From positions 92,811 through 156,810 of the forward strand of contig CAZYYM010000001.1 of the NCBI GenBank assembly GCA_964651385.1: a stretch of DNA of 64,000 bases, written 5' to 3'. This DNA comes from GCA-001735895 sp964651385 (lineage in GTDB: Bacteria > Pseudomonadota > Gammaproteobacteria > GCA-001735895). A program made the translations under genes and the position numbers. Below are positions 33,911 to 43,507 of the stretch, one piece after another (positions within the stretch are counted from its first letter, which is position 1; every line of letters begins with the position of its first letter). Below the pieces are notes generated by a model that saw nothing but the letters and a program-made list of their open reading frames with translations, was not told the DNA's origin and searched no databases.

Positions 33911-35146
33911 TCACAGCTCTTCCGCCGTCAATGAACTACGTTCTACCGCTTGCTCTTTAATCGGCCAATGCACCACTGCTGCAAACAAACCGAGTGCAAC
34001 GCCTACCCACCAGACTATATCGTAGGAGCCGGTTTGGTCATACAATACACCACCGAGCCAGACTCCTAAAAACGAGCCGATTTGATGGGAAAAGAAAACA
34101 ATACCACCGAGCATGCCGAGATAACGAGTGCCGAACATGACGGCTACGAGTCCGTTGGTGGGTGGTACGGTAGAAAGCCAGAGCAGTCCCATGACAACCG
34201 AAAAGACCATGATCGTCGTCGGGCTTACTGGCGTTAGCAGGAAAATAGTTATAACAACGGATCGGCAAAGATAAATCCACACCAGAAACATCGGTTTGGA
34301 ATATTTTTGACCAATATACCCTGAGCCCAGCGAACCGATAATATTAAAAAACCCGATCAGGCTAATCGCCACCACCGCCCATTTTGAAGCGATGCCGAGA
34401 TCGCTGATATAGGCAGGAAAATGTGCTGTAATAAAGGCAACCTGAAATCCACAGACGAAAAAACCGGTAGTCAATAGTAAATAACCTTTATGGGAAATCG
34501 CCTCCAGTAAGGCTTCTCTGAAACTTTGTTCAAACTCTGTAGTGGCAATTTTTGAGGTCGATGAGTTGCCACGCAGTGGTACCGCGAGGACCGGGATAAT
34601 AAGCATGATAGCGGCGAGTACCAACAGACTATCCGACCAGCCGAGGGCATCAATCAAGCCCTGTGATATCGGCGCATAGATAAACATTCCAAAAGAACCC
34701 GCCGCAGTACCCAAGCCGAAGGCCATAGAACGTCTCTCGGGGCTGACCAATCGCGCCAATGCCGCCAGTATGACACCAAATGAGCAGGCGGCTATACCCA
34801 CGCCAACTAGAACACCGCCACCGATATGTAGCCATAACGGAGAATCCGCGTGGGCCATCATTACTAAACCGCAGATATAAATTAGTACACCGGACGAAAG
34901 GACTCGCCAGGTACCGTATCGGTCAGACACAGCCCCGAGAAAAGGCTGCCCGAAGCCCCAGGCCAGATTCTGAATTGCCATTGCCAATGCAAAAGTTGAA
35001 CGATCCCAGCCAGTATCCTGTACCATCGGCACCTGGAAAAAACCCATTGCCGAGCGCGGGCCAAAGCCCAAAAGCGCTATCAGACAGGCGCAGGTTATCG
35101 CTAGCCAGGTGATGTTTCCTGTTATTTTAGTTTTGTCTTCAGACAT
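33911..35146 (-). CDS. Major facilitator superfamily transporter
   Basis: This 411-residue protein has about 12 membrane segments. MFS loop motifs are visible: GAVSDRYGTWR between segments 2 and 3 (GxxxDRxGxR type) and SGYIGQKYSKP in the second half. The C-terminus is cytoplasmic and charged. Sequence phrases such as GLGTAAGSFGMFIYAPISQGLI resemble monocarboxylate/oxalate-type carriers, but the substrate cannot be read. It is a single-gene unit, divergent from the asparaginase-like gene. Confidence 0.9.
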   Translation of the reverse strand: MSEDKTKITGNITWLAITCACLIALLGFGPRSAMGFFQVPMVQDTGWDRSTFALAMAIQNLAWGFGQPFLGAVSDRYGTWRVLSSGVLIYICGLVMMAHADSPLWLHIGGGVLVGVGIAACSFGVILAALARLVSPERRSMAFGLGTAAGSFGMFIYAPISQGLIDALGWSDSLLVLAAIMLIIPVLAVPLRGNSSTSKIATTEFEQSFREALLEAISHKGYLLLTTGFFVCGFQVAFITAHFPAYISDLGIASKWAVVAISLIGFFNIIGSLGSGYIGQKYSKPMFLVWIYLCRSVVITIFLLTPVSPTTIMVFSVVMGLLWLSTVPPTNGLVAVMFGTRYLGMLGGIVFFSHQIGSFLGVWLGGVLYDQTGSYDIVWWVGVALGLFAAVVHWPIKEQAVERSSLTAEEL

Positions 35147-35215
35147 GGAATAACTCGGTTATATATTAATTCACAGCCTGATTAATAAATCGGCAAACTA
35201 GAGAGACAAATTCAC

Positions 35216-35701
35216 ATGAGCATCAAAATTCTTGCTACCGGTGGTACCTTCGATAAAATATACTACGATGCCAAGAACGATTTTCATATTGGCGAACCGA
35301 TGGCAGCCACCATACTCGAAGAAGCCAATGTCAGTTTCGACTACGAGGTTGAATCCATCCTCGAAAAAGACAGTCTGGATATTACCGACCAGGACCGCGA
35401 ACAAATTCGCCGAAAGGTCAACGAGCAATCCCACGATAAAATTATCATTACACATGGCACCGATACAATGATTCAAACCGCTTTGTGTCTGCTTGATATT
35501 TCTGACAAAACCATCGTTATTATCGGCGCGATGCAGCCCGCGCGAATGCGTTTCAGCGATGCCAGCTATAATATCGGTTTCGCCAGTAGCGCGGTGCAAA
35601 TATTACCTCCAGGTGTTTATGTGGCAATGAATGGACAAATATTCGATCCCCGTAATACACACAAAAATGTTGCACAAAGCCGATTTGAATCCATCAAATA
35701 A
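35216..35701 (+). CDS. One-domain asparaginase-like protein
   Basis: This 161-residue protein matches only the N-terminal domain of bacterial L-asparaginases: ILATGGTFDK with the catalytic Thr, then IITHGTDTMIQTA with the Thr-Asp pair, and AMQPARMRFSDASYNIGFA. Classical asparaginases have about 330 residues and a second domain that completes the active site. This one ends naturally (FESIK and a stop), so it is probably a true short form rather than a frameshift. Whether it is active is unknown. Confidence 0.88.
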   Translation: MSIKILATGGTFDKIYYDAKNDFHIGEPMAATILEEANVSFDYEVESILEKDSLDITDQDREQIRRKVNEQSHDKIIITHGTDTMIQTALCLLDISDKTIVIIGAMQPARMRFSDASYNIGFASSAVQILPPGVYVAMNGQIFDPRNTHKNVAQSRFESIK

Positions 35702-35789
35702 GAGAGGCTAAACAGTGTACTATCGGCTTAATTATAAACCAGAGATAAAGCGAATTGTGCTTCAATTTTTTGTCACGGGAGTTCGATAA

Positions 35790-36668
35790 ATGTATGGTTA
35801 TCAGCCTGCCATTTTACAGGCAGTTCCAGTGCAGGCGCGTTATTTGTCATTCAACCTGTCCACACAGGCAAGCTCCAGGGAAATAACCAATAGAATTCAA
35901 TCGATCGAAATCGAAAATAACGTCGTCGCTATTGGACAGTCTTTGCTCGACAAATTAAACAGGACTATCACCGGAATGAAAATCATGCCTGACTTTTCGA
36001 CCGGGAACATCGACATCCCATCGACACCGGTGGATTTATGGATATGGTTACGAGGCGATGATCGTGGTGAATTGCTACACCGCACAAGACGACTCGCTAA
36101 ACAGCTGCAACCAACATTTGAGCTCAACGATTCTATCGACGCTTTTCGCTACGCCGAGGGGCGTGATCTCACCGGATACATCGACGGTACGGAAAACCCG
36201 AGGCACGAGGCCGCCGTCACGGCCGCGATTGTATCAGGCAGTGAAGACTCGCTCGATGGTTCAAGCTTTGTCGCAGTCCAACGCTGGTGTCACAATCTCG
36301 ACCAATTCGAATCATTTGATCGGAACCATCAGGATGATATTATCGGCAGGCATTTTGAAGACAATGAGGAATTCGACGAAGCACCTGAATCCGCTCATGT
36401 TAAACGAACTGCACAAGAAAGTTTTGATCCAGATGCTTTGTTGTTACGTCGCTCGATGCCCTGGAGTAGAGGCCTGATCGGTGGTTTGATGTTCGTTGCT
36501 TTTGCTCGTTCGTTTTATTCTTTCGAAGCCCAGATCGAGCGAATGATCGGTATCGAAGATGGCATTATCGATGGATTGTTCGAATTTTCGAGACCGGTAA
36601 CCGGCGCCTATTTCTGGTGCCCTCCCGTTATTGATAAAAGACTTTTATTAACAGCGCTAAATATCTGA
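35790..36668 (+). CDS. DyP-type heme peroxidase
   Basis: This 292-residue protein has the diagnostic motif GRDLTGYIDGTENP near residues 125-138, with the catalytic Asp, and HVKRTAQE near 200 with the heme-ligand His. It lacks a Tat or Sec signal, so is cytoplasmic or an encapsulin cargo; no encapsulin gene is nearby. It would oxidise substrates with hydrogen peroxide. GGGAG 8 bases before the ATG gives a good start. No link to the neighbouring efflux genes is evident. Confidence 0.93.
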   Translation: MYGYQPAILQAVPVQARYLSFNLSTQASSREITNRIQSIEIENNVVAIGQSLLDKLNRTITGMKIMPDFSTGNIDIPSTPVDLWIWLRGDDRGELLHRTRRLAKQLQPTFELNDSIDAFRYAEGRDLTGYIDGTENPRHEAAVTAAIVSGSEDSLDGSSFVAVQRWCHNLDQFESFDRNHQDDIIGRHFEDNEEFDEAPESAHVKRTAQESFDPDALLLRRSMPWSRGLIGGLMFVAFARSFYSFEAQIERMIGIEDGIIDGLFEFSRPVTGAYFWCPPVIDKRLLLTALNI

Positions 36669-36692
36669 TTCGCGGGAATTATAAACTTCTAT

Positions 36693-37952
36693 ATGACGGC
36701 ACGTAAACTCCTGAAAATTATCCTGCCATTAATTGCTATCGGCCTATCGACGGCGATTGCTCAGTATTTGATCAATAGCCAGGAACAGAAAAGGCAACCC
36801 GAATTAAAAGAAAAAGTCTGGCAGGTAAATGTTATCCAGGCATCGCGGCAATCACAGGCACCGAACATTACTTTATATGGCCGTGTCGAATCACCTGAAC
36901 AATTACAGGCGGCAGCTCCAGGAGCCTCTATAGTCCAGCAGATTAATGTCAGGAGCGGTGATTCGGTAACTAAAGGCGAAGTTCTGGTAAGTCTGGACAG
37001 GCGGGATTTCGAATCGCAACTAATACAAGCTAATTCAGAAATCGGAGACCTCCAGAGCCAGATCAGTGAGTTAAAAATTCGGCACGCTACTAATCTGGCA
37101 TCGCTAAAAACAGAACGTGACCTCTTGCAACTTGCCGAAAACGATGTCAAACGCATGCGCAAATTAAAAAACCAGAATCTGGGATCAGATTCTACTTTAA
37201 GCGATGCGCTCAATACGCTCGGTCGCCAGCAGTTATCATTTCAAAATCGACAACTGGAAGTCGACATTTTCCCTTCCAGACTGAAAATGCTTAAATCAAG
37301 ACACCAGCAGTTCGAGGCAAAATACCAGATCGCAAAATTGATGATAGAACGCAGCAAAGTCGTCGCCCCCTTTGATGCCATGATCAATTCAGTACCCGTT
37401 TCTGTTGGTGATCGTGTCGCCACCGGACAAACTCTGATTTCACTTTACCCAGTACAAAGCCTCGAAATTCGAGCCCACATTCCTTATAGTCATATTGCTG
37501 ATATTCAAACAGCAATGACGGGCGGCGAATCCATCTGGGCTGAAATAAAACGCGGAGCCGAAACGCTCCAGTTCGATTTAATCCGTTTGTCCGGGGATGC
37601 CACAGCCACCGGCATCGATGCCTTTTTTGACACCGGTACAGCCAGTATCGAACTACGCTCAGGCGAATTTCTGACATTGACTTTATCACTACCAGTACAA
37701 AGCAATGTCATTGCTATTCCCTTTCAGGCAATTTATGGCAACTCGAGAATTTACCTCAAACGCGACGACCGACTGGTGGCTATAGATGTGGACGCCGTAG
37801 GGCAGTTTCAGACAGATGGCATTTTGGGCGAAACTCGTTTACTGGTTCGAAGTGATAAGATCATAGACGGCGATTTAATAGTTACCACCCACCTGCCCAA
37901 CGCAATCAGTGGCCTCAAAGTCAGGACTGTCGACAATGACAAAGCCAAATGA
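36693..37952 (+). CDS. RND efflux periplasmic adaptor (membrane fusion protein)
   Basis: This 419-residue adaptor has an N-terminal membrane anchor (about 7-27), a lipoyl-type half-motif (ASIVQQINVRSGDSVTKGEVLVSLDRRDF, quoted as a region near 85-110), a long coiled coil (about 108-215), and the returning half (VVAPFDAMINSVPVSVGDRVATGQTL). It would bridge the inner-membrane pump to an outer-membrane channel. It overlaps the pump gene by 17 bases. No TolC gene is adjacent. Pump substrate unknown. Confidence 0.93.
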   Translation: MTARKLLKIILPLIAIGLSTAIAQYLINSQEQKRQPELKEKVWQVNVIQASRQSQAPNITLYGRVESPEQLQAAAPGASIVQQINVRSGDSVTKGEVLVSLDRRDFESQLIQANSEIGDLQSQISELKIRHATNLASLKTERDLLQLAENDVKRMRKLKNQNLGSDSTLSDALNTLGRQQLSFQNRQLEVDIFPSRLKMLKSRHQQFEAKYQIAKLMIERSKVVAPFDAMINSVPVSVGDRVATGQTLISLYPVQSLEIRAHIPYSHIADIQTAMTGGESIWAEIKRGAETLQFDLIRLSGDATATGIDAFFDTGTASIELRSGEFLTLTLSLPVQSNVIAIPFQAIYGNSRIYLKRDDRLVAIDVDAVGQFQTDGILGETRLLVRSDKIIDGDLIVTTHLPNAISGLKVRTVDNDKAK

Positions 37953-40900
37953 CTTAATAGGCTTGTTTGCCAATCATCGTGTCGCTGCTAATTTACTGAT
38001 GGCGATGATGATACTTGCCGGTATAGTCGGCCTGAAAAAACTCAATGTACAGTTTTTCCCCAATTTCGAACTCGATTCTATCTCGGTCACCACTATCTGG
38101 ACCGGTGCCAGCGCTGAGGATATAGAAACCGGTATAACTATTCCGCTAGAGCAGCGTTTACGCAGCGTCGATCAAATCAAAGAAATGGCTTCATCTTCAG
38201 CGCCCGGTGTTTCGGGATTGACGCTCGAGTTCCACGAAGGTACTGATATGATTCTGGCACTGGATTACGTCAAGAAAGCAGTTGCGGATTTCACCAACCT
38301 GCCCGATGAAGCCGAAATACCCCGTGTTTCGCAGATACTGCGTCACGAGTCGGTTGCGCGTCTGCTAATCAGCGGTCCGAAAAAGCTCGATGAATTGAGG
38401 ATTCTGGCCCGACAGTATGAACGGGAACTAATTGCTCGGGGCATCGATAAAGTCGAGGTACTAGGTCTACCCGAAGAGACCGTTCATATCGAAGTCGAAG
38501 CCGAACAGCTACGACGCCTTGGCATAGGTTTCGACGAACTGGCAAGGAGAATCGACAACCAGAGCCAGGACTTACCCGCTGGTTTAATCGGTGAAAATGA
38601 CGGCACGCGAGAAATTCGAAGTAAAAACCAGCGCCGCTCACCATTACAGTTCGAAAATTTAGACATTGTCAGCGACACCGCAACGCGTATTAATTTGCGC
38701 GATATCGCTACTATCGAACGACGCATTAAATCTGGAACGCCTTTTATTACCATCAGTGATCGGGCCGCGGTGGTACTGGTTTTACGGCGCAACGAAAACG
38801 GCGATTCACTGAAATCTGCCGACATTTTGCAGAAATGGCTGGACGATACCAGGCCTACATTGCCTACCGACATAGAAATCCAGGTTTTTAACGAGCGTTG
38901 GGCATTGATAAAAGATCGCATACTACTTTTAGTCAAAAATGGTGTCGGTGGTCTGGTTCTGGTACTGATTATTCTCTACCTATTTCTGTCGGCTCGCGTG
39001 GCATTCTGGGTGGCAGTCGGTATACCTGTCTCATTTATGGCTACTCTGGCAATACTTTACCTGCTAGGCGGCAGTATCAACATGGTTAGTCTGTTTGCTT
39101 TGATTATGGCGCTCGGCATTATCGTCGACGATGCTATCGTCGTCGGCGAGGACGCACAGGCACATTACGAAATGGGCGAGGACCCGTTAATAGCATCGCA
39201 AGGCGGCGCACGGCGCATGCTTGCGCCGGTCATGGCGTCATCGCTAACAACCATTGCCGCATTTTTACCGCTAATGCTAATTGGTGGTCATATGGGCAAT
39301 ATCCTGTCGGCCATTCCGATGGTTATTGTCTGTGTGATCATTGCTTCGCTGATCGAGAGTTTTTATATATTACCAGGCCATTTACGCCACGCCTTTGCGC
39401 ATAGCCATAACAAGCCTGTATCGACATTCAAACGCAGACTCAACCAAGGCTTTGGCTATTTTCGCGATCGTCTTTTTCGCCCGGTGATTCGTTCTGCCAT
39501 CGAATTTCGCTGGACAACTATCGCTTGCGCAATTGGCTTTTTAATTTTGGCAATCGGATTATTTCTCGGTGGCCGTACTGGATGGCAATTTTTTCCATCC
39601 CCCGAGTCGACCACGATTTATGCGAATATTCGTTTTGTAGCAGGCACTGCCGAGGAGAACGTTGAGGAGTTTTTAAAGACCCTTGAAATTGCTTTGGTAG
39701 ACACGGCGGAATCTTACGATGAAACACTGCTTTCAAGCTATTACACCATGCACTCCTCGTCTTCAGGCCGCGGTCGTGCAATAAGCGGTGAACGTAATGG
39801 TTCAATATATGTCGAGTTACTCAGTTCCGAATATCGCCAAACTAGCAATCGCGATTTTATTCAGAACTGGCGTTCCCGTATCAATCTTCCCGCCGGTGTC
39901 GAAAACTTTAAAATATCGTCGCGTCGGGTCGGTCCACCGCAACGAGATTTAAATATTCGCTTAACCGGCACGACACCACAGGAATTGAAAAATGCGGCTT
40001 TGGACCTGGCTGAAGCATTGACCAATATATCCGGAGTATCCGCTATCGACGATGATCTACCCTACGGACGCGAGCAATTGATATTTTCAATGACACCGGC
40101 GGGTGAAGCACTGGGTTTATCGATCGGTGATCTGGGGCGCCAATTGCGCGCAGCCTACGACGGCATCATCATTCAGCGATTTCAACAGGGCGCCGATGAA
40201 GTAGAGGTACGTCTGCAATTGCCCAGACGGGCGCAACGCCGGCTCAGCAGCCTGTTTCAATTACCTGTTAAGCTACCCGACGGCGAATTCGTGCCACTGG
40301 AGAGCGTGGCCGATTGGCAATCCAGCCAGGGTTTTGAAGCATTACGTCATTTCAACGGAAAATTATCAACCGATGTCACTGCCGATGTTGACGCCAATGC
40401 CAATAGCACGATTGAAATCGTTCGGGGCCTGCAACAATCGACATTGCCAGCACTGGCCAGCCAATATGGTATTCAATATAGCGTCGAAGGTAGTTCGGCG
40501 AGCCGCCGCGAAACTTTCTCAGATATGAAAACCGGCGCAATGATTGCGCTGTTATTAATGTATCTGGTGCTCAGCTGGGTCTTCTCATCTTACGGCTGGC
40601 CACTACTGGTCATGCTCGGCATACCACTTGGACTGGCCGGTGCAGTTTTCGGACACTGGATAATGGACATGAACATGACTTTATTGTCATTGTTCGGATT
40701 TTTCGGGTTGTCCGGCATCGTCGTCAACGATTCGATCATACTGGTGATTTTTTATCGACAGGTTCGCGCCAAAGGCATGTCAATAGTTCAGGCGCTCGAA
40801 GAGGCGGCCTGCCAACGCCTGCGCGCGGTGTTACTGACATCACTGACCACTATCGCCGGTTTAACGCCATTACTGTTTGAAACTTCGAGGCAGGCACAGT

Positions 40901-41052
40901 TTCTGATTCCGATGGCAGTATCAATCGCTTTCGGACTGGCCTTCGCTACCCTGTTAATATTACTGGTCATTCCTGCAATGCTGTCGATTTATGAAGACGT
41001 TGCGCACTGGTATCAGCATGATGGCGAATTCGTACCACCACACAAACTATAA
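37936..41052 (+). CDS. RND family efflux permease
   Basis: This pump of 1038 residues (ATG at 37936, in-frame upstream codons rejected because they lie inside the adaptor gene) has 12 membrane segments and two large periplasmic loops. Core motifs are TTIWTGASAEDIETGITIPLEQ, the transmembrane segment 4 phrase GIIVDDAIVVGEDAQAHYEMG with the proton-relay aspartates, and GFFGLSGIVVNDSIILV. The closest resemblance is to the heavy-metal/multidrug AcrB-like group with short termini. It would expel substrates using the proton gradient. Confidence 0.94.
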   Translation: MTKPNDLIGLFANHRVAANLLMAMMILAGIVGLKKLNVQFFPNFELDSISVTTIWTGASAEDIETGITIPLEQRLRSVDQIKEMASSSAPGVSGLTLEFHEGTDMILALDYVKKAVADFTNLPDEAEIPRVSQILRHESVARLLISGPKKLDELRILARQYERELIARGIDKVEVLGLPEETVHIEVEAEQLRRLGIGFDELARRIDNQSQDLPAGLIGENDGTREIRSKNQRRSPLQFENLDIVSDTATRINLRDIATIERRIKSGTPFITISDRAAVVLVLRRNENGDSLKSADILQKWLDDTRPTLPTDIEIQVFNERWALIKDRILLLVKNGVGGLVLVLIILYLFLSARVAFWVAVGIPVSFMATLAILYLLGGSINMVSLFALIMALGIIVDDAIVVGEDAQAHYEMGEDPLIASQGGARRMLAPVMASSLTTIAAFLPLMLIGGHMGNILSAIPMVIVCVIIASLIESFYILPGHLRHAFAHSHNKPVSTFKRRLNQGFGYFRDRLFRPVIRSAIEFRWTTIACAIGFLILAIGLFLGGRTGWQFFPSPESTTIYANIRFVAGTAEENVEEFLKTLEIALVDTAESYDETLLSSYYTMHSSSSGRGRAISGERNGSIYVELLSSEYRQTSNRDFIQNWRSRINLPAGVENFKISSRRVGPPQRDLNIRLTGTTPQELKNAALDLAEALTNISGVSAIDDDLPYGREQLIFSMTPAGEALGLSIGDLGRQLRAAYDGIIIQRFQQGADEVEVRLQLPRRAQRRLSSLFQLPVKLPDGEFVPLESVADWQSSQGFEALRHFNGKLSTDVTADVDANANSTIEIVRGLQQSTLPALASQYGIQYSVEGSSASRRETFSDMKTGAMIALLLMYLVLSWVFSSYGWPLLVMLGIPLGLAGAVFGHWIMDMNMTLLSLFGFFGLSGIVVNDSIILVIFYRQVRAKGMSIVQALEEAACQRLRAVLLTSLTTIAGLTPLLFETSRQAQFLIPMAVSIAFGLAFATLLILLVIPAMLSIYEDVAHWYQHDGEFVPPHKL

Positions 41053-41070
41053 AACGAAGCATTATTATCT

Positions 41071-41427
41071 ATGAACGGACAGATTACAGCGTTGGAAAAA
41101 GAACAGTTAGAATCGGTAGCATTGCCAATCTGGAAAAATATTATCGAGGCTTCGCGTGAACAAGATTATGCGCGGTTTTCGCGGGGATTTTCCGACGAAT
41201 TACGCGCGAAACTATCTGAGGAGCACTTTCGGATCAGCTGTCAGGAAATCCCGCTGTTAACCACGATTGATGCCAGCTACGAATTTATCGATTCTATCAA
41301 GCGCGAAAAGGGAATTACCATCCTCTGGCGTCTCCAAAGCACCCGATATGCCGGCGATTTCCTCGGTATTCTTACCCTGCAAAGCAGCGATTCGGGTATG
41401 GAAATCACCGGCGTATCAGTCAGCTAG
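41071..41427 (+). CDS. Small protein of unknown function after the RND operon
   Basis: This 118-residue protein has no signal or membrane segment. It is compact and mixed alpha/beta (ASREQDYARFSRGFSDELRAKLSEEHF, then LWRLQSTRYAGDFLGILTLQ), reminiscent of NTF2-like or SnoaL-type small folds, but I cannot confirm that. It starts 18 bases after the permease stop and is probably in that operon. Its stop overlaps the convergent sensor kinase gene by 4 bases. Confidence 0.65.
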   Translation: MNGQITALEKEQLESVALPIWKNIIEASREQDYARFSRGFSDELRAKLSEEHFRISCQEIPLLTTIDASYEFIDSIKREKGITILWRLQSTRYAGDFLGILTLQSSDSGMEITGVSVS

Positions 41428-43442
41428 CCTATCACTTCGTCCAGTCCAGCATCTTCTAAGTACTCTGAATCAAGGGTGCTGCCATCGCCCTCGTTCATAT
41501 CGACCAGGGCAAGATTCAGTCTTACCTTAAAACAGGAACCCTCCCCGGGCGTTGATTCAACACTAACCTCACCTTGCATTAGATCTGCGATCTTTCTGGT
41601 AATCGCTAGGCCAAGGCCTGTACCCCCATAGCGCCGGCTAATCGACTGGTCAACCTGTGAAAACGCCAGAAATAGTTTTTCTCTGGCTTCGGCATCCAGA
41701 CCAATACCGGAATCTTCGACTTCAATTTGAATGCTCGCAGACCTGCTCTCGCTCATAGCGACCGATATTGCCAGTCGAACAGTTCCCGAGTCGGAGAATT
41801 TGATCGCGTTATCCAGCAATTTAAGTATCACCTGACGTATTCTTTTTTGATCGCCGCTAAAAAATCTTGGTGAATCTACTTGATACTCAAACACCAGATC
41901 GAGTTTCTTTTCTATCGCCTTGTTACGCAGAAAACCCAGACATTCCCGTCCAGTCGCCTCAAGATCGAAAGCCATCATTACCAGGTTGAGCCTGCCTGCA
42001 TCCAAATTGGAATAATCGAGTATGTCATTAATAATATTCAGCAATTCCTTGCCCGACCGGTTAATCACATTCACAAACTCTTTTTGCTCATCGTCCAGGG
42101 ATGTATCTTCAAGCAACTGCGCCATACCCATAACGCCGTTCATCGGTGTCCTGATTTCATGACTCATTGTGGTCAGGAACTGGGTTTTCGCTACCGTGGC
42201 TGCCTGGGCCTGATCCAGCGACTGCTTCAACTTTTTTGTCATCTTGTTGAACGAATGGCCCAGTTCTGCAATTTCATCCCGGCCTTCTACATCGACCTGA
42301 TAGTCAAGTTCGCCACCTTCAATGCGCCTCGAAGCAGCGGCCAGGCTGGATATCGGTCGTGATAAACCACGGGCAAATAAAATGGCTACCGCCACAACCA
42401 GAATCAGAAAAACCAGGCCTAAACGAAGTATCTGTCGTTGCAGCCGTAGTGCCGCCTGAAAAGCCTCGGCCTCGTCTATCTTGACTACCATGCCCCAATG
42501 TAGCCGGGGCAGATAACGCCAGGCCGCTATAACTGACTGCCCGCGGTAATCCACATAACGGCCGCTGGATGACTCGCCTTTAATTGCCTGCTGGATGGGC
42601 AGGTATTTTCCTTTACGGGGTTCAAGATAACGTTTATAAGCTGCGTTTTCATCGTGGCGTAATGGCGAAACCAGTAGCACCTTATCGAATTCCTGTTTCC
42701 CCAGCATCACTTCGCCAGTTCTTTTCAGACCGGTATAATCTGAAGTAAAATCATAGAGAATATTTGTTTTCATTTGAATCGCGACAACTCCCAGGGGGCG
42801 GCCTTGTGCATATAGTGGAATCGCAATAAACGCGCTGTACTCATTGCCAGACGGCTCATAAACATCGAACCCGGAAAAATTGGAACCCCGCATGGTTAGC
42901 GATAAGTCATAGGCGTACGCTATGGTAGCCGACTCGTAGGGACCATCGTAAAGATTGGTACCAAAATCACTTTTATGCTGTAGCGAAAATACAATATCCG
43001 CATCATCTGATATCAGGTAAATATCTTCAAAGTGGCGCGTGGTTTTATAATATTCGAGAAAATCGCGTATCTCAGCATCGAGTGCCCGATATTCTGTCGA
43101 TTCAATACCCTGCTGAAATGCGTTCGGCAGGCGCGACAGGGCCGATCTAATCACTGGTGATTTCGCCAGCACATTGGCAAAGGATTCCTGATTGTCAAAG
43201 TACTTCTGAATTTGTAGGACCTTGTAGTCCGCAATGGTATTGACGGTATTTTCGATTTCGGTATGAATCGCCCGTTTTGATTTTTCAACCGTGATCAGGC
43301 CGGTAATAATCAATGGCACAATCGAGACCAGAACTAAAACCAGCATCAACTTGGAACTGATTTTGGTCAAGACAGATTTCTGCAGGGATAAATTCGATTC
43401 ACGAGCTGCTACGACCGGCGGGGCCGATACGGGGATATCCAT
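41424..43442 (-). CDS. Orphan sensor histidine kinase with a Cache-type periplasmic domain
   Basis: This 672-residue kinase has membrane segments at about 32-52 and 340-360 enclosing a large periplasmic domain of the dCache type (WHYLPRLHWGMVVKIDEAEAF-like ending, ADIVFSLQHKSDFGTNL in the middle). A HAMP domain follows (about 362-415), then HisKA with His near 425 in MSHEIRTPMNG and HATPase with DNAIKFS and GGTGLGLAI. The HisKA type usually goes with hybrid kinases, but no receiver domain follows. No response regulator gene is adjacent. The ligand is probably a small organic molecule, by analogy with the Cache family. Confidence 0.92.
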   Translation of the reverse strand: MDIPVSAPPVVAARESNLSLQKSVLTKISSKLMLVLVLVSIVPLIITGLITVEKSKRAIHTEIENTVNTIADYKVLQIQKYFDNQESFANVLAKSPVIRSALSRLPNAFQQGIESTEYRALDAEIRDFLEYYKTTRHFEDIYLISDDADIVFSLQHKSDFGTNLYDGPYESATIAYAYDLSLTMRGSNFSGFDVYEPSGNEYSAFIAIPLYAQGRPLGVVAIQMKTNILYDFTSDYTGLKRTGEVMLGKQEFDKVLLVSPLRHDENAAYKRYLEPRKGKYLPIQQAIKGESSSGRYVDYRGQSVIAAWRYLPRLHWGMVVKIDEAEAFQAALRLQRQILRLGLVFLILVVAVAILFARGLSRPISSLAAASRRIEGGELDYQVDVEGRDEIAELGHSFNKMTKKLKQSLDQAQAATVAKTQFLTTMSHEIRTPMNGVMGMAQLLEDTSLDDEQKEFVNVINRSGKELLNIINDILDYSNLDAGRLNLVMMAFDLEATGRECLGFLRNKAIEKKLDLVFEYQVDSPRFFSGDQKRIRQVILKLLDNAIKFSDSGTVRLAISVAMSESRSASIQIEVEDSGIGLDAEAREKLFLAFSQVDQSISRRYGGTGLGLAITRKIADLMQGEVSVESTPGEGSCFKVRLNLALVDMNEGDGSTLDSEYLEDAGLDEVIG

Positions 43443-43507
43443 ACTTATATAGCACAGTTACCGCAAATCGTTAGCGCTGTCGATAATACTGCTATCGCAA
43501 TCCTGAT

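Noticed and set aside
38369..38936. Antisense frames within the RND permease gene
   Set aside because: They mirror the third-position bias of the true gene and encode no recognisable motif.
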